64,000 bases of DNA from Natronomonas marina (GTDB lineage Archaea; Halobacteriota; Halobacteria; Halobacteriales; Haloarculaceae): contig NZ_CP101154.1 of NCBI RefSeq assembly GCF_024298905.1, positions 744,001 to 808,000 on the forward strand, read 5' to 3'. The position numbers and the translations under genes are program-made. The stretch's first letter is position 1, and every line of letters starts with the position of its first letter. The notes under the pieces are model-generated. The model had not been told where the DNA came from and made no database searches. It saw only the letters and a list, made by a program, of their open reading frames with translations. Below are positions 25,540 to 33,859 of the stretch, in pieces.

Positions 25540-26075
25540 CCGACGAGTGGCTCCGGCTCGAGGCAGGCGAGACCGTCGAGTGGGAGACCCGCCCGCGGCT
25601 CGTACGGGCAGCCCCGGGCGTCCTCGTCGGTCTCGCCGTCGCTGCCGCCGGCATCGCTGGCGCGGTCCTCGTCGACCAGTTGGCCGCCGTCCTCGTCGTG
25701 CTCGCGCCGCTGCCGGCCGTCTACGCGTACCTCCGGGTCGTCAACACCCGGTACGTCCTCACCGACCGGGCGCTGTACCGCAAGCGCGGCGTCGTCGGCA
25801 TCGACCTCCGGACCGTCGAGCTATCCCGCGTCCAGAACACCCGCTCGACGCAGGGCGTCCTCGGGGCCGCCTTCGGCCACGGCAGCGTCGAGATCGAGGT
25901 CGCCGGGGGCCGGGACCTCCGGTTCGCCGACATCTACGACCCCAACGAGGTCCGCCGCCACATCGAGGAGCTCGGCGGCGGCACCGAAGCCATCCCCGGA
26001 ACTACCGACCAGTGGCGGGCGGTCCTCGAGGAGTTGCGTGCCATCCGCCAGTCGCTCGACCGTCAGCCGAAGTAG
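25536..26075 (+). CDS. PH-domain (bPH2) membrane protein, second of pair
   Basis: A 179-residue paralogue of the preceding gene: two helices (about 30-70), the same NTRYVLTDRALYRKRGVVG and VELSRVQNTRSTQGVLGA, and an identical closing motif LEELRAIR. The two probably arose by duplication and form a heteromer. It overlaps the convergent redoxin gene by 13 bases at the 3' end. Confidence 0.8.
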   Translation: MTDEWLRLEAGETVEWETRPRLVRAAPGVLVGLAVAAAGIAGAVLVDQLAAVLVVLAPLPAVYAYLRVVNTRYVLTDRALYRKRGVVGIDLRTVELSRVQNTRSTQGVLGAAFGHGSVEIEVAGGRDLRFADIYDPNEVRRHIEELGGGTEAIPGTTDQWRAVLEELRAIRQSLDRQPK

Positions 26076-26590
26076 GCGTCGTAGTCGACGACGGCGTCAG
26101 TCCGGGCGGCCGGGAACGCCTCGGCCAGAGCCGGGGCGACCCGTTCGACGGGCGAGGGGTCCGGTCGCGCGAAGGCGTCGTCCGTCGACCAGGCGGCCTC
26201 GACCGTCCAGTCGGCGCCGACGAGGAAGACCGCCCGCTTCGGCGCGCCGTAGTGGCCCTCCCACTCGTCGTAACGGACGCCGTAGTACTCCGCGGCGCTG
26301 CCGCCGTCGCCCAGCAGCGCCATCGGGAGGTCGTACCGCTCGGCGTAGGCCGCCGACGCGTAGATGCTGTCCATCGAGACCGCCCACACCTGCAGGCCCT
26401 CGAGGTCGTGCCAGCCGGCGTCCCGGATCGCACACAGCTCGGCGGTTCCCGTCGGGAGGAACGTCGACGGGACGAACCACAGGAGTACGGCGTCGTCGCC
26501 CTCGACGGCCCGGTGGAGTTCGTACAGCCCCGGCTCGCCGCCCTCGACGCCGGGCAGCGAGAAGTCGGGCGCCGTCTGACCCTCGCGCAT
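26063..26590 (-). CDS. AhpC/TSA-type redoxin lacking the peroxidatic cysteine
   Basis: A 175-residue thioredoxin-fold protein, GQTAPDFSLPG at the N-terminus and LWFVPSTFLPTGTAELCAIRD in the active-site region (split here by residue runs under twenty). In peroxiredoxins of the AhpE type this segment reads F-T-x-x-C-T-x-E-L-C. Here the peroxidatic Cys position is Gly, while the second Cys (ELC) is kept. It should therefore not be a standard peroxidase. It may be a one-Cys reductase or a structural homologue. ATG 26590 is preferred over GTG 26593. Confidence 0.8.
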   Translation of the reverse strand: MREGQTAPDFSLPGVEGGEPGLYELHRAVEGDDAVLLWFVPSTFLPTGTAELCAIRDAGWHDLEGLQVWAVSMDSIYASAAYAERYDLPMALLGDGGSAAEYYGVRYDEWEGHYGAPKRAVFLVGADWTVEAAWSTDDAFARPDPSPVERVAPALAEAFPAARTDAVVDYDAYFG

Positions 26591-26666
26591 CACGGCCGCA
26601 CTTCCCGCCCGAGGTGCAAGTGTCTGCCGCTCGCTGCCGCCCGACTCGCCGGGAGAGGACCGAACC

Positions 26667-26673
26667 CATATAC
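26667..26673 (+). promoter_or_regulatory. TATA element of the hybrid kinase gene
   Basis: The heptamer catatac is about 27 bases before ATG 26697, supporting that start over the in-frame GTG at 26688. Confidence 0.5.
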
Positions 26674-26696
26674 ACGTCGATACCGAAGTGCCGCCG

Positions 26697-28685
26697 ATGC
26701 CCGAACAGGGTGGGTCGGGGGTCGGAACCGGCGGGGACGCCGAGCGAACGATTCGGGTCCTTGTCGTCGACGACGATCCCGACGTGGCGACGATGACCGC
26801 CGAACGCTTGCAGCGGACGGCGGCGGCCGATCTGTCGGCCGCCGTCGAACCCGGCGGCCGGTCGGGGCTGGAACGCCTCGAAGCCGAGCGGTTCGACGCC
26901 GTCGTCTCCGACTACGCGATGGAGGACATGGACGGTCTCGCGTTCCTCGAGGTGGTCCGGGAGGAGTACCCCGACCTCCCGTTCGTCCTCTTCACCGCCC
27001 GGGGAAGCGAGGACCTCGCCAGCCGCGCTATCTCGGCTGGGGTCACCGACTACGTGCGGAAGGGGTCGGCCGACGACCAGTACGACCTGCTGGCCCAGCG
27101 GGTCGAGTCGGCGGTTTCCCGACAGCGGACCGAGCGGGAACTGTCGGAACTGGACCGAATCAACCGGACGATACGGCGGACGATACGACGGGTCGTCGGC
27201 GGCGGGAACCGCGCCGAGATCGAGCGAGTGGTCTGTGAGACGCTGTCCGAATCGGCGCCGTACCTGTTCGCGTGGTTCGGGACGGTCACCGACGACGACC
27301 GTCTCGTCCCGGCGGCGTGGGCCGGCGTCGAACGCGGCTATCTCGACGACGTCACGGTGACGACCGACCGGAGCCCGACCGGGCAGGGCCCCTCCGGCCG
27401 GGCGGCCCGCTCCGGCGAGCCGCGGGCAACACAGAACATCCGGGAGGACCCCGACTTCGAACCGTGGCGCGAGGCGGCCGAACGGCGGGGCTACGAGTCC
27501 AGCGCGTCGATACCGGTGGCGTTCGGCGACACCAGGTACGGCATCCTGAACGTCTACGCCGACCGCCCCCAGGCCTTCGACGAGCGCGAACTCGAGGTGC
27601 TGGGCGAACTCGGGACCATCGTCGCCCACGCCATCCACCGGGTGACGCTGACGAACCGCCTTGAGGACCAGTACGAGACGCTGTTCGAGGAGTCGCCGGT
27701 GATGGCCGTCACGACCCGCAACGGGGACGACGGTCCGGTCGTCGAGAGCTGTAACCGACGCCTCCTCGACCGGCTCGGCTACGACCGCGAGGAGGTCGTC
27801 GGCGAGCCGCTGGCGTCGTTCTACACGGCGGATTCGGAGACGAAACTGTTCGACGGCGGCGGCTATCGGCGGGCACTGACCGACGATTTCGCCCGCGAGA
27901 AGCGAACGCTCGTGACGGCCGACGGCGAGGCCGTCGAGACGCTGCTCCGGGCCGTGCCCCGCGAGACCGAGACCGGCGAGACGGTCGGCACCTTCGCGCT
28001 CTACGTCGACATCTCCGAGCGCAAGCGCCTCGAGCGGGAGAACGAACGGCTCGACGCCTTCGCAAGCATCGTCAGCCACGACCTCCGCAATCCGCTGACC
28101 GTCATCAAGGGCCGTGCCGCCCTCGCCAGCGAGCAGTACGACAGCGAGGATGTCGACGCGATAGTCGACGCCGCGGCGCGCATGGAGGAACTCATCGACG
28201 ACCTCCTCGTCTTGGCCCGACAGGGCAAGTCCGTCGAGGAGACGACCCCCGTCCGGCTGTCGACGATCACCGAGGACTGCTGGGGGAACGTCGACACCGG
28301 GGGCGCCACGCTCGAGGTCGCAACCGACGCGACGGTGCTGGCCGACGAGTCCCGCCTCCAGCAACTGTTCGAGAATCTCGTCCGAAACAGTGTCGAACAC
28401 GGACCCGACGACGGCGAGACGGGCGACCTCACCATCACGGTCGGAGTCCTGCCGGACGGTGAGGGCTTCTACGTCGAAGACGACGGGGTCGGCATCCCTG
28501 AGGCCGAACGGGACCGCGTCTTCGAGGCCGGCTACTCGACCGACGACGACAGCACCGGCTTCGGACTCTCGATAGTGTCCGAGATAGCGGAGGCCCACGG
28601 CTGGACCGTCGAGACGACCGAAGGCGAGACGGGCGGCGCACGGTTCGAGTTCCGCGGTGTCGACGTGGTGGGCGAGCGCGGGTAG
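26697..28685 (+). CDS. REC-GAF-PAS histidine kinase
   Basis: A 662-residue soluble signalling protein. In order: receiver domain (about 20-135; VLVVDDDPD, phospho-acceptor Asp in VVSDYAMEDMDG, Lys in YVRKGS), GAF domain (about 155-315), PAS domain (about 320-435), HisKA (about 440-505; FASIVSHDLRNPL with the phospho-His) and HATPase (about 535-650; NLVRNSVEHG, DDGVGIP, STGFGLSIV). There is no membrane helix. The receiver at the front suggests it takes input from another kinase. No partner regulator is adjacent, which is usual in haloarchaea. Confidence 0.92.
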   Translation: MPEQGGSGVGTGGDAERTIRVLVVDDDPDVATMTAERLQRTAAADLSAAVEPGGRSGLERLEAERFDAVVSDYAMEDMDGLAFLEVVREEYPDLPFVLFTARGSEDLASRAISAGVTDYVRKGSADDQYDLLAQRVESAVSRQRTERELSELDRINRTIRRTIRRVVGGGNRAEIERVVCETLSESAPYLFAWFGTVTDDDRLVPAAWAGVERGYLDDVTVTTDRSPTGQGPSGRAARSGEPRATQNIREDPDFEPWREAAERRGYESSASIPVAFGDTRYGILNVYADRPQAFDERELEVLGELGTIVAHAIHRVTLTNRLEDQYETLFEESPVMAVTTRNGDDGPVVESCNRRLLDRLGYDREEVVGEPLASFYTADSETKLFDGGGYRRALTDDFAREKRTLVTADGEAVETLLRAVPRETETGETVGTFALYVDISERKRLERENERLDAFASIVSHDLRNPLTVIKGRAALASEQYDSEDVDAIVDAAARMEELIDDLLVLARQGKSVEETTPVRLSTITEDCWGNVDTGGATLEVATDATVLADESRLQQLFENLVRNSVEHGPDDGETGDLTITVGVLPDGEGFYVEDDGVGIPEAERDRVFEAGYSTDDDSTGFGLSIVSEIAEAHGWTVETTEGETGGARFEFRGVDVVGERG

Positions 28686-28692
28686 GGACCCG

Positions 28693-30396
28693 TTACAGGA
28701 CGGTGCCGTGTTTCTTCGAGGGGCGGTCCTTCTCGACGCCCTCGTAGAAGGCGAAGCGTTCGACGAGCTGGTCCCGAAGCGAGGACGGCGGGATTATCTC
28801 GTCGATAACGACCTCGCTTGCCATCCGACGGACGTCGATGTCCTCGCGGTACTCCTCGCGGAGCTCGGCCTCCTTGGCCTTGCGCTCTTCTTCGTCGTCG
28901 ATTTCGGCGAGCTTCCGGGCGTAGACGGCGTTGATGGCCGCTTCCGGACCCATGATGGCGATTTCGCCCGAGGGCAACGCGAGGGTGGACTCGGGATCGT
29001 AGGCCGGGCCGCTCATCGCGTAGATGCCCGCGCCGTAGGCCTTCCGGACGATGACGCACTGCTTGGGGACCGTCGCCTCGCTCGTCGCGTAGATCATCTT
29101 CTTGCCCTTCTCGAGGATGGCCTCCTTCTCGACCTGCGAGCCGGCCATGAAGCCGGGCGTGTCACAGAGGTACAGAAGCGGGACGTTGTAGGCGTCGCAC
29201 TTCCAGGCGAACTGGGCGGCCTTCTCGGCGGCGTCGGGGAAGATGGCGCCGGCCCGCTCTGCGGGCTGGTTGGCGATGACGCCGACCGACCGGCCGTCGA
29301 GGTGGGCGAAGCCGGTCAGGATTTCCGGCCCGTACTCGGGCTGCAGTTCGAAGAACGAGTCCCGGTCGACGACCCGCTCGACGACGTTCCGCATGTCGTA
29401 GCCCTTGTTCGGCTCGCTCGGGACGACCGAGTCGATGCCGTTCGGCTGGTACTTGGGGGGCTTCGGGCTGGCCCGCGGCGGCGTCTCGTCGGCGTTGTTC
29501 GGGAGGTACTTGACGAGTTCGGCGACGAGCTGTCGGGCGTGTTCCTCGTCGCGGGCGATGAGGTCCGCGCTGCCGGACTCGCGGGCGTGGACCGCCGGGC
29601 CGCCGAGGTCCTGCAGCGAGATCTCCTCGCCGGTCACCATCTCGACCATCCGCGGCGAGGCGATGGCCATCGCGCTCATCCCCTCGACCATCACGGTGAA
29701 GTCCGCGAAGACCGGCGTGTAGGCCGCGCCCGCGATGCAGGGCCCGTACAGCACGCATATCTGCGGGACGCGCCCCGAGAGCCGCGAGTGGTTGTAGTAG
29801 TACTTCCCGATGCCCTCGCGGTTGGCGAAGAAGCCGGTCTGCTGGTCGATGCGGCCGCCCGAGGAGTCCATCAGGTAGAGGACGGGCTGGCCCGTCTTCA
29901 GCGCCCGCTGCTGCATCCGCAGGAACTTCTCGACGCCCTTGGCGGCCATGCTGCCGCGCTTGACCGTGTAGTCGTTGGCCATGAAGTGGACGTCCCGGCT
30001 CTCGAACTCGGCGGCGCCGGTGATGAGTCCGTCCGCCGGCAACTGGTCGTCGGCGTCGAACTCGGCGAACGTGCCGTCCTCGAAGAGGAAGCCGTCCTCG
30101 CCGAACCACGTCTCGATGCGGTCCCTGACGAACAGTTTGCCCTCCTCCGACAACTGCTCTTTGTACTTCTCGGGGCCCCCCGCCTCTATCTCCTCGATTT
30201 CCTCGAGCAGTTCCGCCTCCCGCTCGGTCGGGCCGAGGTCGTCCTCGATGGGCGAGAGGTCGGCCTCGCCGCGCGCGGCCGGTTCGTCGGCGTCGCCGAC
30301 GTACACCTCCACGTCGGTCTCGGCGTGGGTGGCCATCGCCCGGGCGATGGCCTCGGCCTCCTCGACGCTCGCGTCGCCACCAATGCGGACCTTCAT
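28693..30396 (-). CDS. pccB: Acyl-CoA (propionyl/acetyl-CoA) carboxylase beta subunit with N-terminal extension
   Basis: A 567-residue carboxyltransferase. The beta-subunit body starts near residue 55 and holds the two ClpP-like halves: DGTFAEFDADD, MDSSGGRIDQQTG, YGPCIAGAAYTPVFADF, GGPAVHARESGSAD, then LYLCDTPGFMAGSQ and KAYGAGIYAMSGPAYDP. It transfers CO2 from biotin to propionyl- or acetyl-CoA. The first 50 residues (MKVRIGGDASVEEAEAIA...) resemble the acyl-CoA carboxylase epsilon subunit of actinobacteria. The biotin carboxylase alpha subunit is not in the window. Confidence 0.9.
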   Translation of the reverse strand: MKVRIGGDASVEEAEAIARAMATHAETDVEVYVGDADEPAARGEADLSPIEDDLGPTEREAELLEEIEEIEAGGPEKYKEQLSEEGKLFVRDRIETWFGEDGFLFEDGTFAEFDADDQLPADGLITGAAEFESRDVHFMANDYTVKRGSMAAKGVEKFLRMQQRALKTGQPVLYLMDSSGGRIDQQTGFFANREGIGKYYYNHSRLSGRVPQICVLYGPCIAGAAYTPVFADFTVMVEGMSAMAIASPRMVEMVTGEEISLQDLGGPAVHARESGSADLIARDEEHARQLVAELVKYLPNNADETPPRASPKPPKYQPNGIDSVVPSEPNKGYDMRNVVERVVDRDSFFELQPEYGPEILTGFAHLDGRSVGVIANQPAERAGAIFPDAAEKAAQFAWKCDAYNVPLLYLCDTPGFMAGSQVEKEAILEKGKKMIYATSEATVPKQCVIVRKAYGAGIYAMSGPAYDPESTLALPSGEIAIMGPEAAINAVYARKLAEIDDEEERKAKEAELREEYREDIDVRRMASEVVIDEIIPPSSLRDQLVERFAFYEGVEKDRPSKKHGTVL

Positions 30397-30472
30397 ACCC
30401 CTACCGTCCGGCGTGGCGACTAAACCGTTTTCTATCGCCCGGAAACTGAACGGACGTTTTCAGTTCACCCGG

Positions 30473-30706
30473 CTACCACCGGGCCAGGTGTCGTTCGGCG
30501 ACGCCGACGGCCTCGACGTCGCGGCCCGCGACCGTACCGTGCCAGGTCCCGAACGGCTGGTCGTACCGGGAGGTCAGCGGGCCGACGTCGACGTCCTCCT
30601 CGCGGCGCCCCTCGCCGAGCCGGAGGTCCGTGTCGGGAAAGCGCCCGGCGTAGGTGCCGAACGACGGCCCGGAGTCGGTGACCGGGGTCGGGGGTGCCTC
30701 CCGCAT
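30473..30706 (-). CDS. Hypothetical protein, 77 aa
   Basis: A 77-residue ORF, starting 8 bases after the fructose-bisphosphatase stop on the same strand. The C-terminus reads RYDQPFGTWHGTVAG and AERHLARW, which resembles the end of larger beta-sandwich lipocalin-like proteins (DUF2804 style), so it could be a remnant or an independent small protein. Codon use agrees with its neighbours. No function is assigned. Confidence 0.5.
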   Translation of the reverse strand: MREAPPTPVTDSGPSFGTYAGRFPDTDLRLGEGRREEDVDVGPLTSRYDQPFGTWHGTVAGRDVEAVGVAERHLARW

Positions 30707-30714
30707 CGCCCCGG

Positions 30715-31563
30715 TCAGGAGAGCGCCGCCTCCAGCCGTTCGACGTACTCGTCGTCGCCGACGAAGAGCGGCGTCCGCTCGTGGAGGCCGTCGGGTTCGC
30801 AGTCCAAGAGCGACCGCTCGCCGTTCGAGGAGGCCCCGCCAGCGGTCTCGACGACGTGGGCGATGGGGTGGCCCTCGAAGAGTAGCCGGAGTTTGCCCGC
30901 CGGCCGGTCACGGAGGCCGGGGTAGCCGAAGATGCCGCCGTAGGTGAGCACCTGGTTCACGTCGCCGATCATCGCCCCGCCGTAGCGGAGCTTGAGTTCC
31001 TCCTCAACCTCGGCGACGTAGTCGGCGAAGGCGTCGGTCCAGTTCGGCACGCGGCCGCCGAAGCCGTAGACGGTCGGCTCATCGGGCAGCCGGAGGTCCC
31101 CGGTGACGAGTTCGCGGTCGCCGTCGTCGTCGAGGACCCACTCCCGGACCGTCCCCTCGCGGGCCAGGACCATCGTCGTGACGGGACCGAAGAGGACGAA
31201 CCCCGAGGCGACCAGCGCCGACCCCGGCGCCGGCAGCGGTTCCTCGTAGACCCCGAACAGCGTTCCCATCGTGTTGTTCGACTTGAGGTTCGAGGAGCCG
31301 TCGAGCGGGTCGCAGGCGACGTGGAACTCGCCCCCGTCTCCGTCGACGACCGCCTCCCGTTCCTCGCTGGCGTAGCTCCCGACGGCCGGGAGGTCGAGCA
31401 GCCGCTCTTCGAGCAGTTCGTCGGCGTAGACGTCCGCCGCCAGTTGCCGCTCGCCGGAGGGGTTCTCCTCGCTCTCGTAGACGCGGCGGCCGGCCAGTCC
31501 CGCCCGCACCTCGGGGGCCGTCCGGGCGACGACGTCGACTATCGCCTCGACGGGGTCGCTCAT
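30715..31563 (-). CDS. fbp: Fructose-1,6-bisphosphatase (class I fold)
   Basis: A 282-residue enzyme that hydrolyses fructose 1,6-bisphosphate for gluconeogenesis. The metal and phosphate site is FHVACDPLDGSSNL, preceded by the Glu-Glu of SYASEEREAVV. Later marks are YGGAMIGDVNQVLTYGGIFGYP and the substrate Tyr. It is shorter than the usual bacterial enzyme (about 330). The start codon overlaps the aldolase stop (ATGA), so the pair forms an operon. Confidence 0.92.
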   Translation of the reverse strand: MSDPVEAIVDVVARTAPEVRAGLAGRRVYESEENPSGERQLAADVYADELLEERLLDLPAVGSYASEEREAVVDGDGGEFHVACDPLDGSSNLKSNNTMGTLFGVYEEPLPAPGSALVASGFVLFGPVTTMVLAREGTVREWVLDDDGDRELVTGDLRLPDEPTVYGFGGRVPNWTDAFADYVAEVEEELKLRYGGAMIGDVNQVLTYGGIFGYPGLRDRPAGKLRLLFEGHPIAHVVETAGGASSNGERSLLDCEPDGLHERTPLFVGDDEYVERLEAALS

Positions 31564-32357
31564 CGCTCGGCGGCGGCCAGCGCATCGTCGACGGTCGACT
31601 CCTCGAAGATGACCTGCTCGAGGGCGTCGAGGATGCGGGTGGGGTCCTCCCGCTGCCAGACGTTGCGGCCGACCGCCAGCCCCTTGCCGCCGGCGTCGAT
31701 GGTCTCCTTGACGGACGCGAGGAACTCCCGGTCGGTCGTCTTCGAGCCGCCGGACATGACCACCTTCGTCGGCCCGGCCATCCGGACGGCGTCCTCCATC
31801 GCCTCGCGGGAGCCGGGGTGTTTGACCTTGGCGACGTCGGCGCCCAGCTCCAGCGCCAGCCGCGCGGCGTAGGAGATGGTCGAGGGCTTGGTGTCGTTCT
31901 TCAGGCCCTGCCCGCGCGGGTACGACCACATGACGACCGGCAGGTCGCGGTGGCGGGCCGCCTCCTGTGCCTCGCGGAACTCCTCGACCATCTCTATCTC
32001 GTGGTTCGAGCCGCCGTACACCGTGAAGCCGACCGAGGAGGCGCCCAACTGCTCGGCGTAGTCGACCGTGCAGTTGACCGCCGAGTCGGGTTCGCCCATC
32101 CAGAGGTTCGACGTGCCGTTGAGCTTCAACAGCAGGTCGACGCGGTCCTCGTAACTGGGATACAGCGCCTCGGCGATGCCCTTCTGGACGGCCACCGAGG
32201 TGACGGCGGGGTGGGTCGCCGCCTCGAAAGTCCGCTCGGGGTCGGCGCTCTCCGGGACGTCCCGGAAGTCGACCGGGCCGTGCTCGAGGCCGTGGTCGTA
32301 CGCGAGGATGAGTACCTTCCCGTCCCGGCACAGCGGCGTGTCGTCGATGGGAATCAT
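31560..32357 (-). CDS. fba: Class I fructose-bisphosphate aldolase, archaeal (DhnA) type
   Basis: A 265-residue DhnA-type aldolase: ILAYDHGLEHGPVDF at the N-terminus, MWSYPRGQG, and the Schiff-base Lys in GADVAKVKHPGS. It reversibly joins dihydroxyacetone phosphate and glyceraldehyde 3-phosphate to fructose 1,6-bisphosphate. Coupling to fructose-bisphosphatase points to the gluconeogenic direction. Some paralogues instead act in aromatic amino-acid synthesis (ADTH synthase), but the neighbour favours aldolase. Confidence 0.92.
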   Translation of the reverse strand: MIPIDDTPLCRDGKVLILAYDHGLEHGPVDFRDVPESADPERTFEAATHPAVTSVAVQKGIAEALYPSYEDRVDLLLKLNGTSNLWMGEPDSAVNCTVDYAEQLGASSVGFTVYGGSNHEIEMVEEFREAQEAARHRDLPVVMWSYPRGQGLKNDTKPSTISYAARLALELGADVAKVKHPGSREAMEDAVRMAGPTKVVMSGGSKTTDREFLASVKETIDAGGKGLAVGRNVWQREDPTRILDALEQVIFEESTVDDALAAAER

Positions 32358-32738
32358 ACGGACGGACCTGCGGCGAGACGGACAAAGAAGATTCTGGTAC
32401 GCCGGATTCGGGGGGCAGGGCCGTCGGGAGCCCGTGGGCCATCGGCCGTTCGGCGGGAAGCGTCGGCGGGCGAGCCGGTAGGCGGGTGCTGACCCGCCGA
32501 CACCGGGGCGTCCACCGCAGCGTAACGAACCGTTTCCCCGGGTTACTGGACGTTTGGGCTCCCGTTCCCGTCCGCCCGGCAGGTAGCGTGGCCCATCCGT
32601 GCCGGTCGCGCAGCGCTGGCGACGCGCCGCCGTACCGGGAAAGTTCGGCCTTTTTCGAGAAGCCGGGGCGTACCGGAATCGCCCGACGATGAACGATTCT
32701 TCCCCCTTTTACCGGTCGGCTCCGCCCTGGCGAACGCA
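32358..32738. other. 381-base intergenic region
   Basis: No convincing gene. It holds the upstream region of the aldolase operon on the left and, on the right, the T-rich element cttttacc near 32707-32714, at TATA distance before the DUF4397 gene ATG 32739. The middle is GC-rich without visible repeats. Confidence 0.6.
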
Positions 32739-33755
32739 ATGTCACCGACAAGGCGCGATACGATGCTGGCCGCCGGTGCCGTCGGAGCGGTCGGCGTGCT
32801 CGGCGGTACTGCGACGGCGATACAGGACGACGGCAACGGCACCTCCGACGGCGAGATGCCCGGCGAGGGCGAGGCGGCGGTAGCGCTCGCTCACCTCGCA
32901 CCGGACGCCCCCGCGGTCGACGTTCTGCTCGACGGCACCACCGCCGTCTCGGGACTCGAGTACGGAACCCTCACCGACTACCTGACCCTCGAGGCCGGCA
33001 CCTACACCGTCGAACTCCTGCCGGCGATGGGCGACGGCGGCAACGGTAACGGCGGTACCGACGACGGTTCTGACAACGGTACCGACGACGGCAACGGGGA
33101 CGGCGGCGACGCCCCGGACGTTCTCTACGAGACGGAGGTGACCGTCGAGGCGACGTTCCAGACGATCGCGGCCATCGGCGAGGTAGGGGCCGGGACCTTC
33201 GAGACGGTCGTGCTGTCGGATTACGACGTGGCACAGGTCAGACTCGTTCACGCCTCGCCGGGGGCGCCGGCCGTCGACGTCACCGTCGCGGACACCAACC
33301 TCACGCTGTTCGACGACGTATCGTTCGGCGACTCGACCGACTACGTGGCCGTCCCCGGCGGCGACTACGAACTGGAGGTGCGGGTCGCCGAGTTCGGCAA
33401 CGCCGGCGAGGTGGTCGGCACGTTCGAGGCGAGCGTCGAGTCCGGGATGGCATACTCGGTGTTCGCCGCCGGAAAGGTCGGCGACGAAGACACGCCGTTC
33501 CAGCTACTCCCCAGGGTCGACGGCGTGACCGCGATGGCCGACGACGACGGTAACGACAACGGCGACGACGGAATGGACGACGGCAACGGCAACGGCGACG
33601 ACGGAACGGACGACGGCAACGGCAACGGCGACGACGGAACGGACGACGGCAACGGCGACGACGGAACGGACGACGGCAACGGCGACGACGGAACGGACGA
33701 CGGCAACGGCGACGACGGCAACGGTGGAGAGACGCCGGGCGACGGCGAGGCGTAA
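32739..33755 (+). CDS. Secreted DUF4397 protein with acidic repeat tail (Tat signal)
   Basis: A 338-residue exported protein. The N-terminus TRRDTMLAAGAVG is a twin-arginine signal. The body holds two DUF4397-like halves: VALAHLAPDAPAVDVLLDG and later VRLVHASPGAPAVDVTVAD, each followed by a YVAVPGGDYELEV-type strand. The first half is interrupted by a Gly/Asn/Asp insert. The last 75 residues are a repeat GDDGTDDGNGN. DUF4397 domains are surface domains of unknown function. There is no sorting tail. Confidence 0.83.
   Translation: MSPTRRDTMLAAGAVGAVGVLGGTATAIQDDGNGTSDGEMPGEGEAAVALAHLAPDAPAVDVLLDGTTAVSGLEYGTLTDYLTLEAGTYTVELLPAMGDGGNGNGGTDDGSDNGTDDGNGDGGDAPDVLYETEVTVEATFQTIAAIGEVGAGTFETVVLSDYDVAQVRLVHASPGAPAVDVTVADTNLTLFDDVSFGDSTDYVAVPGGDYELEVRVAEFGNAGEVVGTFEASVESGMAYSVFAAGKVGDEDTPFQLLPRVDGVTAMADDDGNDNGDDGMDDGNGNGDDGTDDGNGNGDDGTDDGNGDDGTDDGNGDDGTDDGNGDDGNGGETPGDGEA
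33561..33725. repeat. Tandem repeats encoding GDDGTDDGN units
   Basis: About five units of 27 or 33 bases (gacgacggaacggacgacgg core) run in frame inside the DUF4397 gene. Unit length shifts between 9 and 11 codons, always by whole codons, as expected for slippage kept in frame. Confidence 0.85.
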
Positions 33756-33859
33756 TCCTCGAACGCGGTCGCGGCCGCGCGTAGGGACCGGCGACCGTCC
33801 CACCGGCGGTCGCCGGACCGGGTCGGCAATTTTACGCCGGTCGGGCCCGCACCGACCGT

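Noticed and set aside
26097-28598. An 833-codon minus-strand open frame across the histidine kinase
   Set aside because: The plus strand encodes complete REC, GAF, PAS, HisKA and HATPase domains; the minus frame shows no domain and is a codon-bias shadow.
33561-33725. Repeat array considered as CRISPR
   Set aside because: Units are contiguous, in frame and of 27 or 33 bases with no unique spacers; they encode an acidic tail.
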